Assembly: GCA_033558025.1 (NCBI GenBank)
Contig: JAUCEF010000014.1
Coordinates: 3,100,001-3,164,000, forward strand
DNA from: Phytophthora sp. 'mugwort'
Lineage: Eukaryota > Oomycota > Peronosporomycetes > Peronosporales > Peronosporaceae
Direction of reading: 5' to 3'
DNA: 64,000 bases
The notes under the pieces are model-generated. The model ran no database searches and was not told the origin of the DNA. It saw only the letters and a program-made list of their open reading frames with translations. The position numbers and the translations under genes were made by a program. Positions 45,258 through 57,471 of this stretch are shown here, piece by piece (within the stretch, counting starts at the first letter, position 1; every line of letters starts with the position of its first letter).

Positions 45258-47147
45258 AAATGCTTACCTAACTTTCTTTTTGTCAACGCTGTGAAGGTTC
45301 CGGACTGGCTGCTAAATGTAAACACTCACGCTGCCAGATCCCACGAACTTGTTGCCGTTACTGCGACGCTTCCGAGGCTTGTCTCCAAGTTGCGCTCTCG
45401 TCGCACGAGCAAAAACGCACCTGGCAAAGTGGCAAAGTGGCAAAGCGGTGGCAAAAGACGTCTCAGCAACGAGTTGCGAAGGACTTTGCCGCGACAACCC
45501 TAACACCTTCCTCGATGTGAAGTGATGACGCACGCACCTTTTGGCAACTTTTTCTGCGAGAGCCAAATTAAAATTCGGAAGATGCCGCTGAAGGGGGCCA
45601 AGCGAGGGCGGCGGAGAGGGCGACAACCAAACGCTGCCGCTGCCTGAATCCGCTGCGTGCGCGAACCTGTGGACGCCGTGGGGAGGAATTGAGTTTTGAG
45701 ACTCGACCGAATTGCGCAGACGCCCACCCACTAATACCCAGAAAAGAGACAGACCAATACAAAAAACAAGTGAGTGTCCCAAAAGTTGTGCAAGGGGCTA
45801 CTGTTCAGAGGGACTTGCGTTTTGTGTCATGCGCCCCGCCTCTCACAAACCTTCCCTTGCACATTGCGACCCCGATGCTGTTCTTCCTGCTGGTGACTCC
45901 TAGATATTGTAATGAGATGGCTTCGGCGTGTTCGCCTTGTTCGCAAGGACGCGTTTCTTCCTCCTCGAAGCCATATTGCAGTGCGAAGTAATGTAGCGTG
46001 ATGGCAAATTAGTGAAGTAAAGGAATGGCATCGAAGACCATATTATATACCGTATGCGACGGCAACAGAGCGCCGTAAGCGGACAGACCTACGGAGCATG
46101 ATTGTCCGCTAAATGGAATGCCGCAGCACAGGTTCCCGTTGTTGAGACACGCCCCCAGTTCACTGTAATTCCTGCAACTTTAGCCGAAGAATGGTCTGAA
46201 CATCATAATGCGCTTGGACAGGTCTTTTGCGCATAGACGAGGCTCCAATCGTCCAAACGGCGGCACACTTCAACCGTGGTGCACCACATCAGTCTGAGTG
46301 ATGGTACAGTATGGCGAGAAAAGTGTTCACAACGAAGCCTCTGCACGCTGCCTGCCGATATCCACGCGCTCCTGCGATCGCGCTGGGATGAAGCAGAGCG
46401 CGAGGAGTGAGAGCAGCTGGCGACCCACGTCCCACCTCTAAAACAGTAGATGCAGAACTGCAGCATGCGTCGGAGAAGACTACGGGCTTCAATTTGGTAA
46501 CGGGATCACCTTGGCATACGGTACCCACGCCGAGACCAGATTCAGTCATCGTTAGTGGGTCCAGTAGCCACTGTCGCGGAAGCACTCACGAGTCATGAGT
46601 CACGAGATGAGTCACGTTGGGGTCACAACGTCGGAATACTGATGAAATTCCTCCTTTGGAAGGAATCTTAAGCGGAGTGGTAAACATGTTCACTGTCTCG
46701 GGGTTCCTCTGTATGTAGACAAGCTTTTCCGCTTTTGTAGCCGCGATGCTGAACTGATCTGTCCAAGTATTTATGGATGGGCCATCCAGCGAACAACCAT
46801 CCCGGATGGCTGTTCGCTTCGCTTCCAGCTTCTGTGCATGGTTTAACTAGGGCGCTTGCGACATATTTTAATATTATAATACGCACATACGGCTGTCGGT
46901 GTCCCTCATCCTAAGTTTAAGTAATTTTTCCACCAGTACACCGATGTAATATCGGCTGGCGGTATGGTCAAACTGGTATACCGATGACATTTGGGTGATT
47001 TGAAAATATCGTACCTTGTGATGGTGCTACGGCATACGGACAACGACATACAAAGCCGGCAGACTAAAAAAACGCAACAGGCATAGGCACAGCCGGGACT
47101 CCATACAAAATATAAAATAATTCTAGCGAATCAGGGTTCGAGAATGT
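45258..47147. other. Intergenic region upstream of the poly(A) polymerase gene
   Basis: ORFs here (e.g. minus 45782-45312, plus 45689-45991, minus 46585-46289) have no recognisable domain. At 45421-45460 the word TGGCAAAG is repeated four times. The minus-strand promoter must lie just upstream of 45257, but I see no motif I would defend. A near-perfect 15-bp hairpin is at about 46792-46822 (AGCGAACAACCATCC / GGATGGCTGTTCGCT). Confidence 0.45.
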
Positions 47148-47497
47148 TCAATTATTTAGCGAATCCAGCAAGAACAAAATCGGTTGGACGGCGTAAAATG
47201 CGCCGTCTGCCGAGCTAAAACTAAGCGCGCACTTCCTCAATGGCGCGAAAGCAGCGGCGCTAGACGAAAAGGAAAAGCGCGAAGGCGCGCTGCTCGCCGC
47301 CTCAGTTGTAGTTGACGAAGCACGCGCCAGCTCCAGCGGCCACGCGGCACAATTTTCGGGTGGTGGAGGCAGGCTGACCGCCTGCTCGCCTTTCGTGGCA
47401 ATGCTCAATCGCCGACGCTGGAGGGGCAGAGGCGCAAATATTTCCTAGTGTCCCAGCCCTTGTGACGTTCATGAGAGATACACGCAGAGAAGAAAAG

Positions 47498-47569
47498 GTA
47501 TGTTGACATTGATAACTAATAGGGACTTTTTACATATATAATTACTTTGCTATACTTTATGCTATTTAG
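47498..47569 (+). other. Intron 1 of pogo relic 4
   Basis: GTATGT...ATTTAG, 72 nt, with a branch-like AACTAAT. Removing it fuses MRDTRREEK seamlessly to ALSTYSMIDYMW, which supports it. Confidence 0.65.
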
Positions 47570-48057
47570 GCCCTTTCAACGTATTCAATGATCGATTACA
47601 TGTGGCTGCAGGAGCCGAACTGGTGTGCGAGGTACATGGAGGAGCACAAAAGCCCTGAGCTATCGTTTGAGAGAATGTGCCAGCGTGTCTGCAAGCGATA
47701 AAATCATTTTTGGTGCTGAAACCTTCGTTCTTACGAATTAGTTACAGTTTTAATTGATTTGATTTTTGTTTTTGCGTTGTGTAGTTATGACTTTTCGGCA
47801 CAAAAGCCCCAAGAAGCCAAAATGCCGACTGCAGAGCTGCTAGAGAAGCCAGCGGAGTTTTGTCTAAAGTTTTGGAAGGAGTACAGTACATGGAGCCATA
47901 CAGAGATTTACAATGTCGACGAAACTGCAATCAATTTGTTTTCGACATGCTGCTGTCTCGCTTTTGGGCTTTCAAAGGTCGTAAGGATCCCGCTCGAATT
48001 GCTAAGGTGACGAAGCACACTGGCAGAATGACGGCAGTGGTTAAATTCGCGGTGATG

Positions 48058-48172
48058 GTACGTTTAAATTTTTATTGATGCCGAAACTTATAATATGTAA
48101 GTTTCGGCATCATTAAAATCGTTTTTATATTATATTTTTTTCGGACTAACTACTTCGTTTGTGTTGTTACAG
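48058..48172 (+). other. Intron 2 of pogo relic 4, containing a 14-bp hairpin
   Basis: GTACGT...TTGTTACAG, 115 nt, with a branch-like GGACTAAC near its end. It separates two parts of the DDE domain. Inside, GATGCCGAAACTTA and TAAGTTTCGGCATC pair perfectly (48077-48111). Confidence 0.6.
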
Positions 48173-48888
48173 GTAAAATAAATTCCGATTGTCTTCATTA
48201 TTCGAGGGAAGCTCTGTGGGGACATCGAACGCCTGGAGTTGCCCCATTACCCGCCTGGTCACTACTACCCCGTGCAGGAGAACGTGTGGACGCAGTTGGC
48301 TGGCAATTTTATGTAAAACATTTGTTTAAATGCGAAATTGACGGCCCCGCTACCCTCCTTCTCGATAATTTTGACTCCCACGTTGTGAGGAGGGCCAGCG
48401 GGCCGTTGCCGAGGAAGCAAACGCTACAGTGGTCCCTTGTCCACCTAATACGACAGCGGTTGTCAAACGCTGGATGTCGGCGTGATGGGGCCACTAAAGT
48501 CCGGTCTAGGTTTCGCTGGATTACCGGAGGCACTGCCAAAGAGAAGCGCATCCGTGCCATTAAGTCGACCATTGCTGCTTGGGAAGAGTTAGCTGAGACA
48601 GTCGTAATTCGCACCTTTGAGAAAGTAATTCCTAGGTATCCAGAGGTAATAGTCTTTAAAGCACGTTTTCTACACACCACATGGAAAATATCAGTTTTAT
48701 TTTGTACAAACAGTAGTATAATCGGCCAGTCAAAATTCTGCCGTGTTTTATTGTCTTTTTCGGCAGCGAGGCAGTTCACAATGGAGGATACCATTCAGCC
48801 ATGCCGGCTTTGTATGTCGTTGTCTGTAATGTACATGGATTTAATGGTACCCTATATTGTGCTTTCTACTCAGAATACCCATGCGTGA

Positions 48889-49442
48889 TTCATCGAATCG
48901 ATCACGCAGCAAATCGCGAAACGCTTGTGTTCACTATAACACAACGTTAAATACGATTAAATTCATTGCGAGTGCATAGACCAGGACTGATCAAGGACTG
49001 AAAGATTGTTATGGGGCGATTCGCTAAATCGGGCAATTTTGACAAACATACGTGTAGGTGGGAAGCACAATACATGAGTGACCACTACATGTATATAAGC
49101 CAAGGAAATCGGTACCGGGATTGACACTGGGGGAATATTAGGGGGGGGACAGAGCTCTCATTGACGACAAAATCCTTAGCAAAACAAACAGGATTTGCTC
49201 GCGTAAAATATAGGCCTCCCGGAACGCATTGTTTGGAGAAGTTATTTTGCCCGATCCTTTTTAGTGTTCTTACGGAGTTCTTTTACGAGATTGGTATTGA
49301 GCACAAAACGTCGACCCACAACTGTTGAACCACACGCGAGGGTGAGCTGCTGGTCCTGGTGATTCTGGTAGTTCTGGTGCTGGGAATGTAGGGGGGCATA
49401 TAACCCTGCTGTAAAGCAGTTATGGTTATTACATCCATTCGG
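48889..49442. other. Spacer, no gene recognised
   Basis: Neither strand shows a supported coding region. Confidence 0.5.
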
Positions 49443-49548
49443 AAATAATGTTCAATTGCTCAGCTAGATCTGGGTCGTAATAACCCAATTGCTCAGCTAG
49501 ATCTGGGTCGTAATAAACCAGATCTAGCTGAGCAATTGAACATTATTT
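49443..49548. repeat. 31-bp perfect inverted repeat with nested direct repeat
   Basis: The left arm (49443-49473) and right arm (49518-49548) are exact reverse complements. Between them a second copy of CAATTGCTCAGCTAGATCTG (start 49486) repeats the left arm at a 33-bp period. Confidence 0.9.
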
Positions 49549-50239
49549 TCGACCGACTCTAGCAAAGCTTGTACTCCGTCTCTGAACTCCAATTTGGCTC
49601 CGAATGCAGCCTTACCAGCAACCGTGCGAAGATGAGCAAAGCTCCCAACAATACGATGATGCAGCTTTGTCGCCTGTCACCAGTGCCTACGACATCCAGC
49701 GCGCCAATTTGACCGCAACCGTACTGAAGACACACATACCAGAAGCCCTGTTGCATGAAGCGTAACACTTTCAAGTGGCTCGGTTGCTTCGTCGACAGCA
49801 ACGGCAAGAACCCGAGCGCTTCAGCAAGGGAAGCCGGTTCGGACAAAGCCAACCAAAATCGGAAGCGCGATTTCTCCTGCATCTTTGGTGAGTTAGCGAG
49901 TTCAGGCAGAGTCGCGACGGCGCCAAGACGGGCTCGCAGAGCCAGAGCCAGCCGCCTAGGTTTTCGGTTATTCTTGCTTCATTAGCGTTGACTTAGAGCT
50001 AATAAGGTAAGAACAACCGAAACGGCCTCCCGAAAGCTATATGAAGTTCAAGGGAGCGTTGCGCAAGGATACATTTATCAAGTTGCTGGAACGTGAGCAA
50101 ACCGAGGAAGAAGTGCTTTCGGTTTTAAACAAGGTGATACCGAAGTAGTGATTAGCCTTGGCCAGGTTCTATTTATAAACCGTATATTAAACCATTTACA
50201 TTATCGCTTACACTTTCACTCATAAGGCTTCGCCTTCAT
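49549..50239. other. Unassigned region with small ORFs
   Basis: A 36-codon plus ORF starts at 50041 (MKFKGALRKDTF). A 76-codon ORF lies at 49755-49985. No motif is certain. See the rejected list for the effector idea. Confidence 0.3.
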
Positions 50240-50772
50240 GCGTTTGAGTCCTCGGCAATTTCATTGTTGTGTTGTTCATCTTCATCATCGGTATCTGCAT
50301 CATCGACAGGATCGCGATCTCGGTTACCCAACGCGAAATTGTGCAGCATCACGCATGCCGTGCACCATTGTGAAGCCCTCCTTCACTTTGATTTGAGTAG
50401 AGACGCATTTCAGACGGCCGTATTTATTGAACAAACCGATACAGTTCTCGTTCACAACACGAGCCGACGCTAAGATCGTGTTAAGCACCGAGTTGCCAGG
50501 ATACAGTAATTTGGGTTTCTTGTAGAGAATTAAGCGGAGCTTGCAGCATTGAGAACTCGAACCGCGCCGCAATACAGACCCGACTTCAACTTCAAACGAC
50601 CTGACAAGAGTGGCTCCGGCTGTCGATGGGATGGAACATAAGCGCACGGTGCGCTCCGCCATCCGCCCGTTTGTGCAAGTCGTCGCAAGCATTGCAGCGT
50701 TCGAGGCGCTCCGATGACTAAAACCGAGAAGGTCAGTAATGAAGTGCTGCTGTTTTCAAAGACGGTCGACAA
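50240..50772 (-). pseudogene. Harbinger-like transposase fragment
   Basis: On the minus strand, 50692-50324 reads LYPGNSVLNTILASARVVNENCIG, the third catalytic region of PIF/Harbinger DDE enzymes, where the Glu lies in VxNExxG. It continues to LFNKYGRLKC. After a shift, ACVMLHN-like sequence and a Asp-rich C-terminus (DDADTDDEDEQHNN) end at about 50240. The N-terminal two thirds are missing or unrecognisable. Confidence 0.65.
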
Positions 50773-50823
50773 GGCTTAGCGATATTCAGTTCGGAGAATC
50801 GTCATGTTAATCTAGCATAAGAT

Positions 50824-52115
50824 ATGGACTGGTGGCGGAAGCGAGCAAATATTCTTGAATCGGAGCGTGGCTCGAGCATGGTTTCTGGCCTCAGAAAGAT
50901 GGGCGGTGTGCGCTTGAATCGGAAATGCGTGTTTGTCGAGGCCGGCATCCGAGCACCTTGGGTAACTGGCTTCGCCTGCTTTTGCTCGGTGAATTTTGAC
51001 CGCCTCGGAAAGCTTCGACTAAAGTTCGACGCTCCGCTGCTCCGTCAAGTCGCGCTACATTGGAGCCTCTTCAACACTGAATCGGTCAATGACAACGGTG
51101 TTCTTCTGGCATCAAGATAACGATGGGATTGCCCAAGCATTCATGGAGAATCATCGGATTGTACTGAGAGCACACATCGGCAAGCGCCAGAGAAGCCCAG
51201 AGAAGGGAGCCGAAGTTGAGCGCGATGTAGCCACGCAGCTTGGTCATTTGATAAGGGATTTTCAGCGTGGCAAACTTGACGAAAACACAGTGAGAATGTG
51301 GACGAGACGCAGTTTATGATGACTTCGACAACGGCAAGATGTTACGCTTCATTGGTGGAACGAAAATCAAGTACGCCGACGTCGTTTCCGGCGGAGAGGG
51401 GTGACTATGGTCGTTCGTATCTCGGGCGGTGTGAGTGGCTACATTCATCCTCCCATGACGATTTTCATTAATGCAAAGCGAATCTATCCCATCCGAGGCG
51501 TTAAAGACGCTGTTATCGGTGCGTGTTATCTTTCAGGGCCGAAGGGCTGGATGGATCAGCGCATGTTTCGAGAGTATATCACGAAAGAAGAGCGATGGAT
51601 GCTGAAACCCATGGGCGAGAGAAGACAATCTTCCTTGATAATTGCTCCGGCCATCTCGATGAGTCTGAATGCAAGAAGAACTCACGCGTCTCAGTGCACG
51701 ACTACACTATCTACCGGCAAACATAACTGACTTATGACTGTCTGACGACTCGTTCGTCATTGCGAAGTTTAAGGACGTTTGGGCATGAATGTGGAATGAC
51801 AGAAGGTGGATTGAATTGAAGACAAGCAGCGTAGAACAAATCCCGAAAAGACGGCAATTCCAGCCGAAGAACCCTGGGAAGCGCTTCTTTCTGCAGTTAG
51901 CTGCAGCTGCTGTTAGAGATGCGAATCAAAAACGGGATAAAAATGACATTCACTATGCCCCCAAAGCTACGCTGTGCTGCGGCTTGTCGTTGGGTGTTGA
52001 TGGATCGTGGTCAACACGTCAATTCTCCCTCATCTTTAGGAGATCATCGAGAGATATCCACAAGAGTTTACAGGCAAGAAGGAGCCCGATGGGACGGATG
52101 ATCAGGCATTCTTAA
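50824..52115 (+). pseudogene. DDE_1-type transposase relic (pogo/Jerky-like)
   Basis: Pieces on the plus strand: 50824-51120 (HTH-like region GSSMVSGLRKMGGVRLNRK), 51089-51310 with LGHLIRDFQRGKLDENTVRMW and a first catalytic segment VDETQFMM, then KIKYADVVSGGEG. 51401-51660 reads MTMVVRISGGVSGYIHPPM and RSYPIRGVKD-like IYPIRGVKDAVIGACYLSGP. The second Asp is in TIFLDNCSGHLDESEC (51620-51670), then DSFVIAKFKDVW and FFLQLAAAAVRDANQKRDKN up to about 51950. Several frameshifts. Confidence 0.7.
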
Positions 52116-52224
52116 ACATGTGCGAGTCTGTGCTCCCATGCTGAGGCTGAATATGAGAACTTTACAGAATCGAGATATGGGAATTTGGGCGATCACAGAA
52201 AATGTGCTATGTTGTTGTTGATAG

Positions 52225-54000
52225 TTACTCAAGTCTATCTGCAAGCTTGCGTAGTGTCTTGAATTGTTTTGCATGCATCACTCCTTCGAGAGAGAAGTCT
52301 GTCAGACGCGTGCGGTATACATATTTCTTCCGACCTAAGATAGAAAAATCGCTCTCGACAGTAGCTGTGTTAGGGAAGGTAGAAGCCAAGTCGCCACAGA
52401 ACTGTCTGAGGAGGCCGAACCGTTCGCCGACAGGTCTTCAGCCGTCTTCAAAGCTGGTAGTCTCATCTTCAAGCACACTCAGTGTCCCCCGGAGCTTTTC
52501 CTCTGCTGGATGCGCTCGACGTAGCTATGATGGCTCTTTTCCAATCTGGTGGAATTCGACACTTGAAAATCGATGTTGCAAACGTGGCGTGTACTCCTTA
52601 ATCAGGTAATGAACGCGACGGCATCCATGCTTACAAGTTGGTGAGGAAGGACACGAGGGAGATGGAGTCTCTCTGTGTTGTCTGAGTTGCGCTCGGCTAC
52701 GATTTTGCTGATGCCGTCAGCGGCCTGAACAAACACTTTTGCAACAGCGGGGAAAAGTATTTTGCTATCCGCTTCGTGTAGATTCTCCATAACTTCTTCA
52801 AGCCACGGGTCATACTGCGTCATAAATGCCTTTGCATGTGCGTGAGTAAGCACATATGATCCACATACCTCGGCACGTCGAGTATCAACTGACGCAGATG
52901 GCCAATCATAGAAGTTAGGGTCGACAGAAATCCCTCGTCAAGTGGTACCTTGTGGATACGTTGCATGACAAGATCGAGTTGATGAAGTGCACACCACACG
53001 CGGATTACCTTCTGATATAGCACGCTTTGCTCGATGGTCGGTGCCAGGCCACGAACGCGGCCGGCCATTGAACTTTCCCCGTCAGTCGACACTCCCACGA
53101 GAATACCCTTCCACTGTGGCTACAGCATTCATGAATGCTTCCGTGGTATTGAACATTTGTTCACCGGCGTGTTCTCGAAAGAGGGGCAACGCCATGAGGT
53201 AACAGTTGTAGAGAGAACCATGAATATCAAAACGGACTCGAATATCTAAATATTTTTTCATGGATAGTGGAAGTATCCAAAGCCATTGAAAAGCCAGACG
53301 CTGCTTCTAAGACTCCACTCAAAATCTGTAATGACGCAGCACACAGTGCTCGTGCATGGTTAAAATAATTGTATCTGTGCACCCACTGTATACCGATAGG
53401 CCGGTTTCATCACGTACGTGCTGGCCAAAATCGGCAGCCATACGGAATGATACCCCTTTCGCAATGACCCAACCAACAGGAAAAAAACGCGTTTGGTTCT
53501 TATAGTCACCTTGTATCATTGATCTCGTCGTCAAGATCGCGGCAACATTGAAAAGGATGCAAGGCTCTTTCTCGTGTCACACCACCGAAGTCATCAGGAT
53601 GAAAGAGAAGTTCCCCAATCATAGTCTCAACAATTGCATGCTTTACTCGAATCACCAGTTCATCTGCCGAAACATCAAAATGTGCATGCAGCGAATTAAC
53701 CAGTGAGATCGATCTCGAAGGGCCGAAAAAACACTTCTCCTTCTTCATCTGATGTGAAATTATGATATTCTGTCCACTTGAGGGGGTGCCCCTGGTCAAG
53801 GTGCTACTTGTAACACGTACTCCGAATGTTCGAAAGAACTTCACGTTCTCAGACCGCTTTCTGGGCTTTGAACTCGGGACGTAGATTGCCGTTCTTCCCG
53901 TTTAAAAATGTCACAAAAGCGGCGGACGTCACAGCACCGGTAGCGTCCCACGACGTAGGCTGAAGCCCATAACGCATCACGTGAGTGGCCTTGAACGGGC
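52225..54000 (-). pseudogene. hAT transposase relic
   Basis: From the N-terminus on the minus strand: GLQPTSWDATGAVTSAAFV (about 53970), a BED-like part, then DELVIRVKHAIVETM (about 53670). Next come DIHGSLYNCYLMALPLFREH (about 53220), GVSTDGESSMAGRVRGLAP and VWCALHQLDLVMQRI (53098-52900), and VMENLHEADSKILFPAV (about 52800-52750). The C-terminal dimerisation region has FCGDLASTFPNTATVESDFS and VYRTRLTDFSLEGVMH, with a stop at 52225. Frameshifts separate the segments. This is the typical order of hAT enzymes. Confidence 0.8.
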
Positions 54001-55739
54001 TCAGTGTTTTTTCGACTTCTTTCGCGGGGGCTGGAGGTTCAGTATGGCTGGAAGGCGTTTAGGCGGCATCGCGACGGCAGGAAGTGAAAATGAGAATGGA
54101 GAAGTCTGCTAAAAGCCTTCATCAACGTAACGACCATACTAAATAACGTCCGTGGAAAAACGCCTTTTCGTATGGGGAGTTTTTGAAACTAGTATATGGG
54201 CAATATGGGAATATGATCTCAATTCCCAGGTTTGCGGAGGCCTAGTGATGAAGAAGATCGAGCTGACCAACGGATGCCATGGACGGAAATAAGCAGTGAG
54301 AAGCAGAAGAAGTCGGGTTCATGAGTCTGTTATGACAAGAAACGCAAATGACGAGGCATCATAGTAACTGCGTACAATAGAGTTTTCGTCAAGCTCAAAC
54401 TAATTTGCAAGTTCATTATTAGTCAGTACTCAAAACTAGTCTGCCATATTGGTTCAGACTATTGAGCGTGAGCACTTCAAAAATCTGCCCATAGTAATTA
54501 GTCTGAGTCAGACGATCCCTATCACGTATATTTGCTCTGAGCATTCTGGTTGTGTCTGACCACAGTAGTTTTTTTTTACCAACAGCACGCAATAAGGGTA
54601 GTTTAAATTTGGAGCGGAAAATGATCCAGTTGGCGGTGACCCGGCGGCGACAGAAGAATGTATGATTGTTTTCACCGTGGCAACTCGACCTACGTTCAAC
54701 GGGCTACGAATGGCATTTGGTCCGCTCCGTTATAGAGGCTCGGGCGCTCCATGCAAACTATGCTCATATGTAGCAGAGTAGCTAAAGAGGGTTTGACCGC
54801 CTCGGAGCACGCGTACGTCATCCTGACCGAAGACACCGATCGCTGGATTCGAAGGGGCGTGGACTGGAACATGGCCAAGTCGGGGGAAACGTGTTGACTC
54901 TACTTCACAAAGTTTACCATCTGTTCATATCAGATCGATATTTGGTGTCGGGGAATCGATGATTGCTCGTTTTAGGGAGATGGTTAAGGGTAGCATTAAT
55001 GCGTTAAACGCTTGGTACTCACCTGCACCACCGAAACACGCATTACCGCGCAGGGGGTCGTTAATACCAGCCACTATTTCCATGTCCCCATCCCGTGTGC
55101 CGCACAAATGATACATAATTTAAGACTTGCCTTCTCATTTTTATATCGACGACATTGCCTTCAACTCGATCAAGTTTGGTCAGCATCGTGTCCCGTCATG
55201 ATCAGCTCATACAAGCGGGCGGACACGACCACACTGCAAATAAAGCTCCAGCCGACTGACGAATAATTACCGATAAGACACCCATGCACGGTTCTGGATG
55301 GTGTATTTGGACGCTGAGTGTTGTAGAAAACATTAGCACACCATTCCGTTAATATATTTAGTTTATATTTGTCTTCCGAACTCTAGCGCCCACGAACGCG
55401 GAAGTTTGGTCAGCTTCGATGGTCGTCGGGGATCTGCACCTTGGGCCGATTGGTGTACCTAAAGTTGTTACTGCGGTCTTAAATGCGCCCTACACCGGTC
55501 TGGGCTTGTCACTTTCTTTGCTTTACGTAAGATGGAGTGCCCAAAATCTTATAGACCAGCGCAGCAGCTCCCTTATCTTCCCCGCCAGCCGAAGTGTTGA
55601 CAGGAGCCCGACTACGGCATTTCTATTTAGTAAGTGCAAAACAGTTAAGTAGATTATCCGATGGGGTTCCTTTGACGCTTCAGTAAATCGTGGCGCAGGT
55701 TCACCGCACCACAATAACTACTCCATATGGAAAGCATGC
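54001..55739. other. Spacer, no gene supported
   Basis: Scattered short ORFs (e.g. plus 55012-55266 and 55419-55652, minus 54878-54696) show no motif. Parts may be old host or element sequence. Confidence 0.4.
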
Positions 55740-57080
55740 AGTTTGTTAACGGCACCGTTGAGCGCATGCACCCTAGCGCAAACTGTCTACCGTACTATTC
55801 ATCGCAGTAGGAACGATTCTCACGCAGAAAGAGGATTGTCTCCAGGGTCAGCGGCAGAAACCCATGGTGCTGATACCCAAACGTCACGCGAGCTACGCTA
55901 AAGAAGCGTTCAACGACATTTGAAGTCGGAGGAATGTTCTCCAGCTGTTCGTACTTGCCGCTCTCTTGAGCAAGTCGGCGGCGCTTTCGAAGTCGCTCAA
56001 CAAATGACCCCGGCTCCTTTCGTCCGTCCTGGCGGGCTCACCGTCCGCTCCGGCAGCAGCGAAAGGTCGCAGAGAGGCTTTTCAGCCCTCGTCAGGCGGC
56101 CGGATTGTCCGCGAAGAACGCGAACACACGCAGACTCGAAGCCTGGGCTGTGTACAATATTAGCTTGGAGCCTTACGCAATATCAAAGTTGCACCCTGTC
56201 AGTAAAAGCACACGCGAGAAAGCATATATAATCCCACTTGTCCAATGAAGCGCGCGCGTTGGGGCTTGACAGCAATTAGCACGTCAAACCACTCGCTAAT
56301 GTCGAGCAAATCGACGTCAGTACCTTGCAGTGCTTTCGGTACCGACTCGATATCACACAGTTCTTGGAAAAGGACGCGCAGCCGCTTTTTTGCCGCTCGT
56401 GAGGGCAACAGCTCCGCGATGTCGTCGTCTTCTGTGTCGAGGAACTCGCGGAGCTTGAAAAATGCATCACCATTGCAAATGTTGAGCCCCATCGTGTAAC
56501 CTGGTGAATTACAGGCCGAAGATCGGCCTTCAAGCTTCATAAAACAATTACAACAATTACAGTACAAATATAATTTTAGGTTAGTCAAATATTATTAAAC
56601 GCTACCACATCACTAATACTTCTCCGACTGAGTAAGCATTCGCAGCTTGACCATCAGTGCATGGATGGCAGAGCCAAATCATCTTGAACAGCAAGGTTCA
56701 ATCAATGGCTCGTGCACCCCACTTGAGGGACCCTCATGAGCGTCGACACCCGGCGGTTTACGGAGCAGTTGTCCTCGACAACGAAACAACACTGCTCCAG
56801 CATGCACGCTGTAGTCGCGCGGCAACGCGGTCGCGAGGAGCTCGCGGTGGCTATGTGCTGTCAGGTCCTCGTCCGCGCCGTCAAGGAGCGGGGCCATGCT
56901 GAGAAGTGTCTTTTCTGGGCAACCGTTTTACTTCATAGCAGCCGAACACAGCGGAGTAGCGATCGGAAGCATGCGTCCAGCCATTAAGCTCGAGGCCAAT
57001 GCGTGCGGTACAATTACCGCCTTCACTTCCGGCACCCAGGTCTACCTTTAATTTTAGGGGTATATATTCGACCAAAAAAA
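55740..57080 (-). pseudogene. Second hAT-like transposase relic
   Basis: Minus strand, from the N-terminal side: LELNGWTHASDRYSAVFGCYEV (57010-56935), MAPLLDGADEDLTAHSH with LATALPRDYS (56897-56810), LMVKLRMLTQSEK (about 56660-56620), LKADLRPVIHQVTRWGSTFAM (about 56535-56475) and a region around LCDIESVPKALQGTDVDLL (about 56370-56310). Then FESACVRVLRGQSGRLTRAEK (about 56130-56070) and FGYQHHGFLPLTLETILFLREN (about 55880-55820), which resembles the hAT C-terminal dimerisation region. The expected sequence before it, usually with an R-F-F-S box, is damaged. Distinct from the hAT relic at 52225-54000. Confidence 0.65.
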
Positions 57081-57251
57081 TACATAAGAAATTAAAGGCA
57101 AACTCACAAACTCATTTCCGTCGTACGGACGGTGATCTCCTCGCTATATACGGAGTCGTTGTGGCTGCATTCATCGTCGGCATCCCACCCGTGGCCGGAT
57201 ACTGCTCCATAGCAAACCCCCGTGTGGCGAAAGTAGTTTCTGATGATGCGC

Positions 57252-57470
57252 CTGCTAAAGGTTCTGGGTTGAGCGACCGGGAGCACTGTGAAGCTGCCTC
57301 ACTTTTGGGTTTTCCCTAGACAGCTCCAGTCTCCCGGCGCAAGTCCTGTTGGTGTTAATCCCAACGAACGCACTGGGTTCGTCGTTTCCTTTGTCATAAT
57401 CATATATAGATGACCTACTACGCGCTCCCGCTCCGCCGATGCCTCGGCAGGACGGATCGTGATGATCTGA
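57252..57470 (+). repeat. Partial 5' LTR of the Copia element
   Basis: From CTAAAGGTTCTGGGTTG to GTGATGATCTGA it matches 61764-61980 with small indels. The first about 150 bp of the LTR are missing. The break abuts the hAT-like region. Confidence 0.85.
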
Positions 57471-57471
57471 T

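Larger units (their letters stand above)
47400..48888 (+). pseudogene. pogo-like transposase relic 4, with introns
   Basis: Exon pieces: about 47400-47497; 47570-47699 (STYSMIDYMWLQEPNW, HKSPELSFERM); 47785-48057 (IYNVDETAIN with the first catalytic Asp, then FDMLLSRFWAFKG in a shifted frame, TKHTGRMTAVVKFAV). After an intron come PIVFIIRGKLCGDIE, ELPHYPPGHYYPVQENVW, GWQFYVKHLFKCEIDGP and LLLDNFDSHVV (second Asp, about 48355-48385). The end reads LDVGVMGPLK (about 48470-48500). The domain order is that of oomycete-type pogo/Jerky DDE_1 enzymes. Frameshifts and stops make it inactive. Confidence 0.75.

Noticed and set aside
45312..45782. 156-codon minus ORF directly upstream of the poly(A) polymerase gene
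   Set aside because: No domain, low-complexity composition, and overlapping open frames on both strands; more likely promoter or 5' UTR.
49570..50150. Possible secreted RxLR-type effector (an RLLR at about 49777 and a short helical ORF at 50041)
   Set aside because: No signal peptide could be found and the pieces are in different frames separated by stops; four-letter motifs arise by chance.
55012..55652. Small plus ORFs as host genes
   Set aside because: No motif, no continuity between frames, no neighbouring support.
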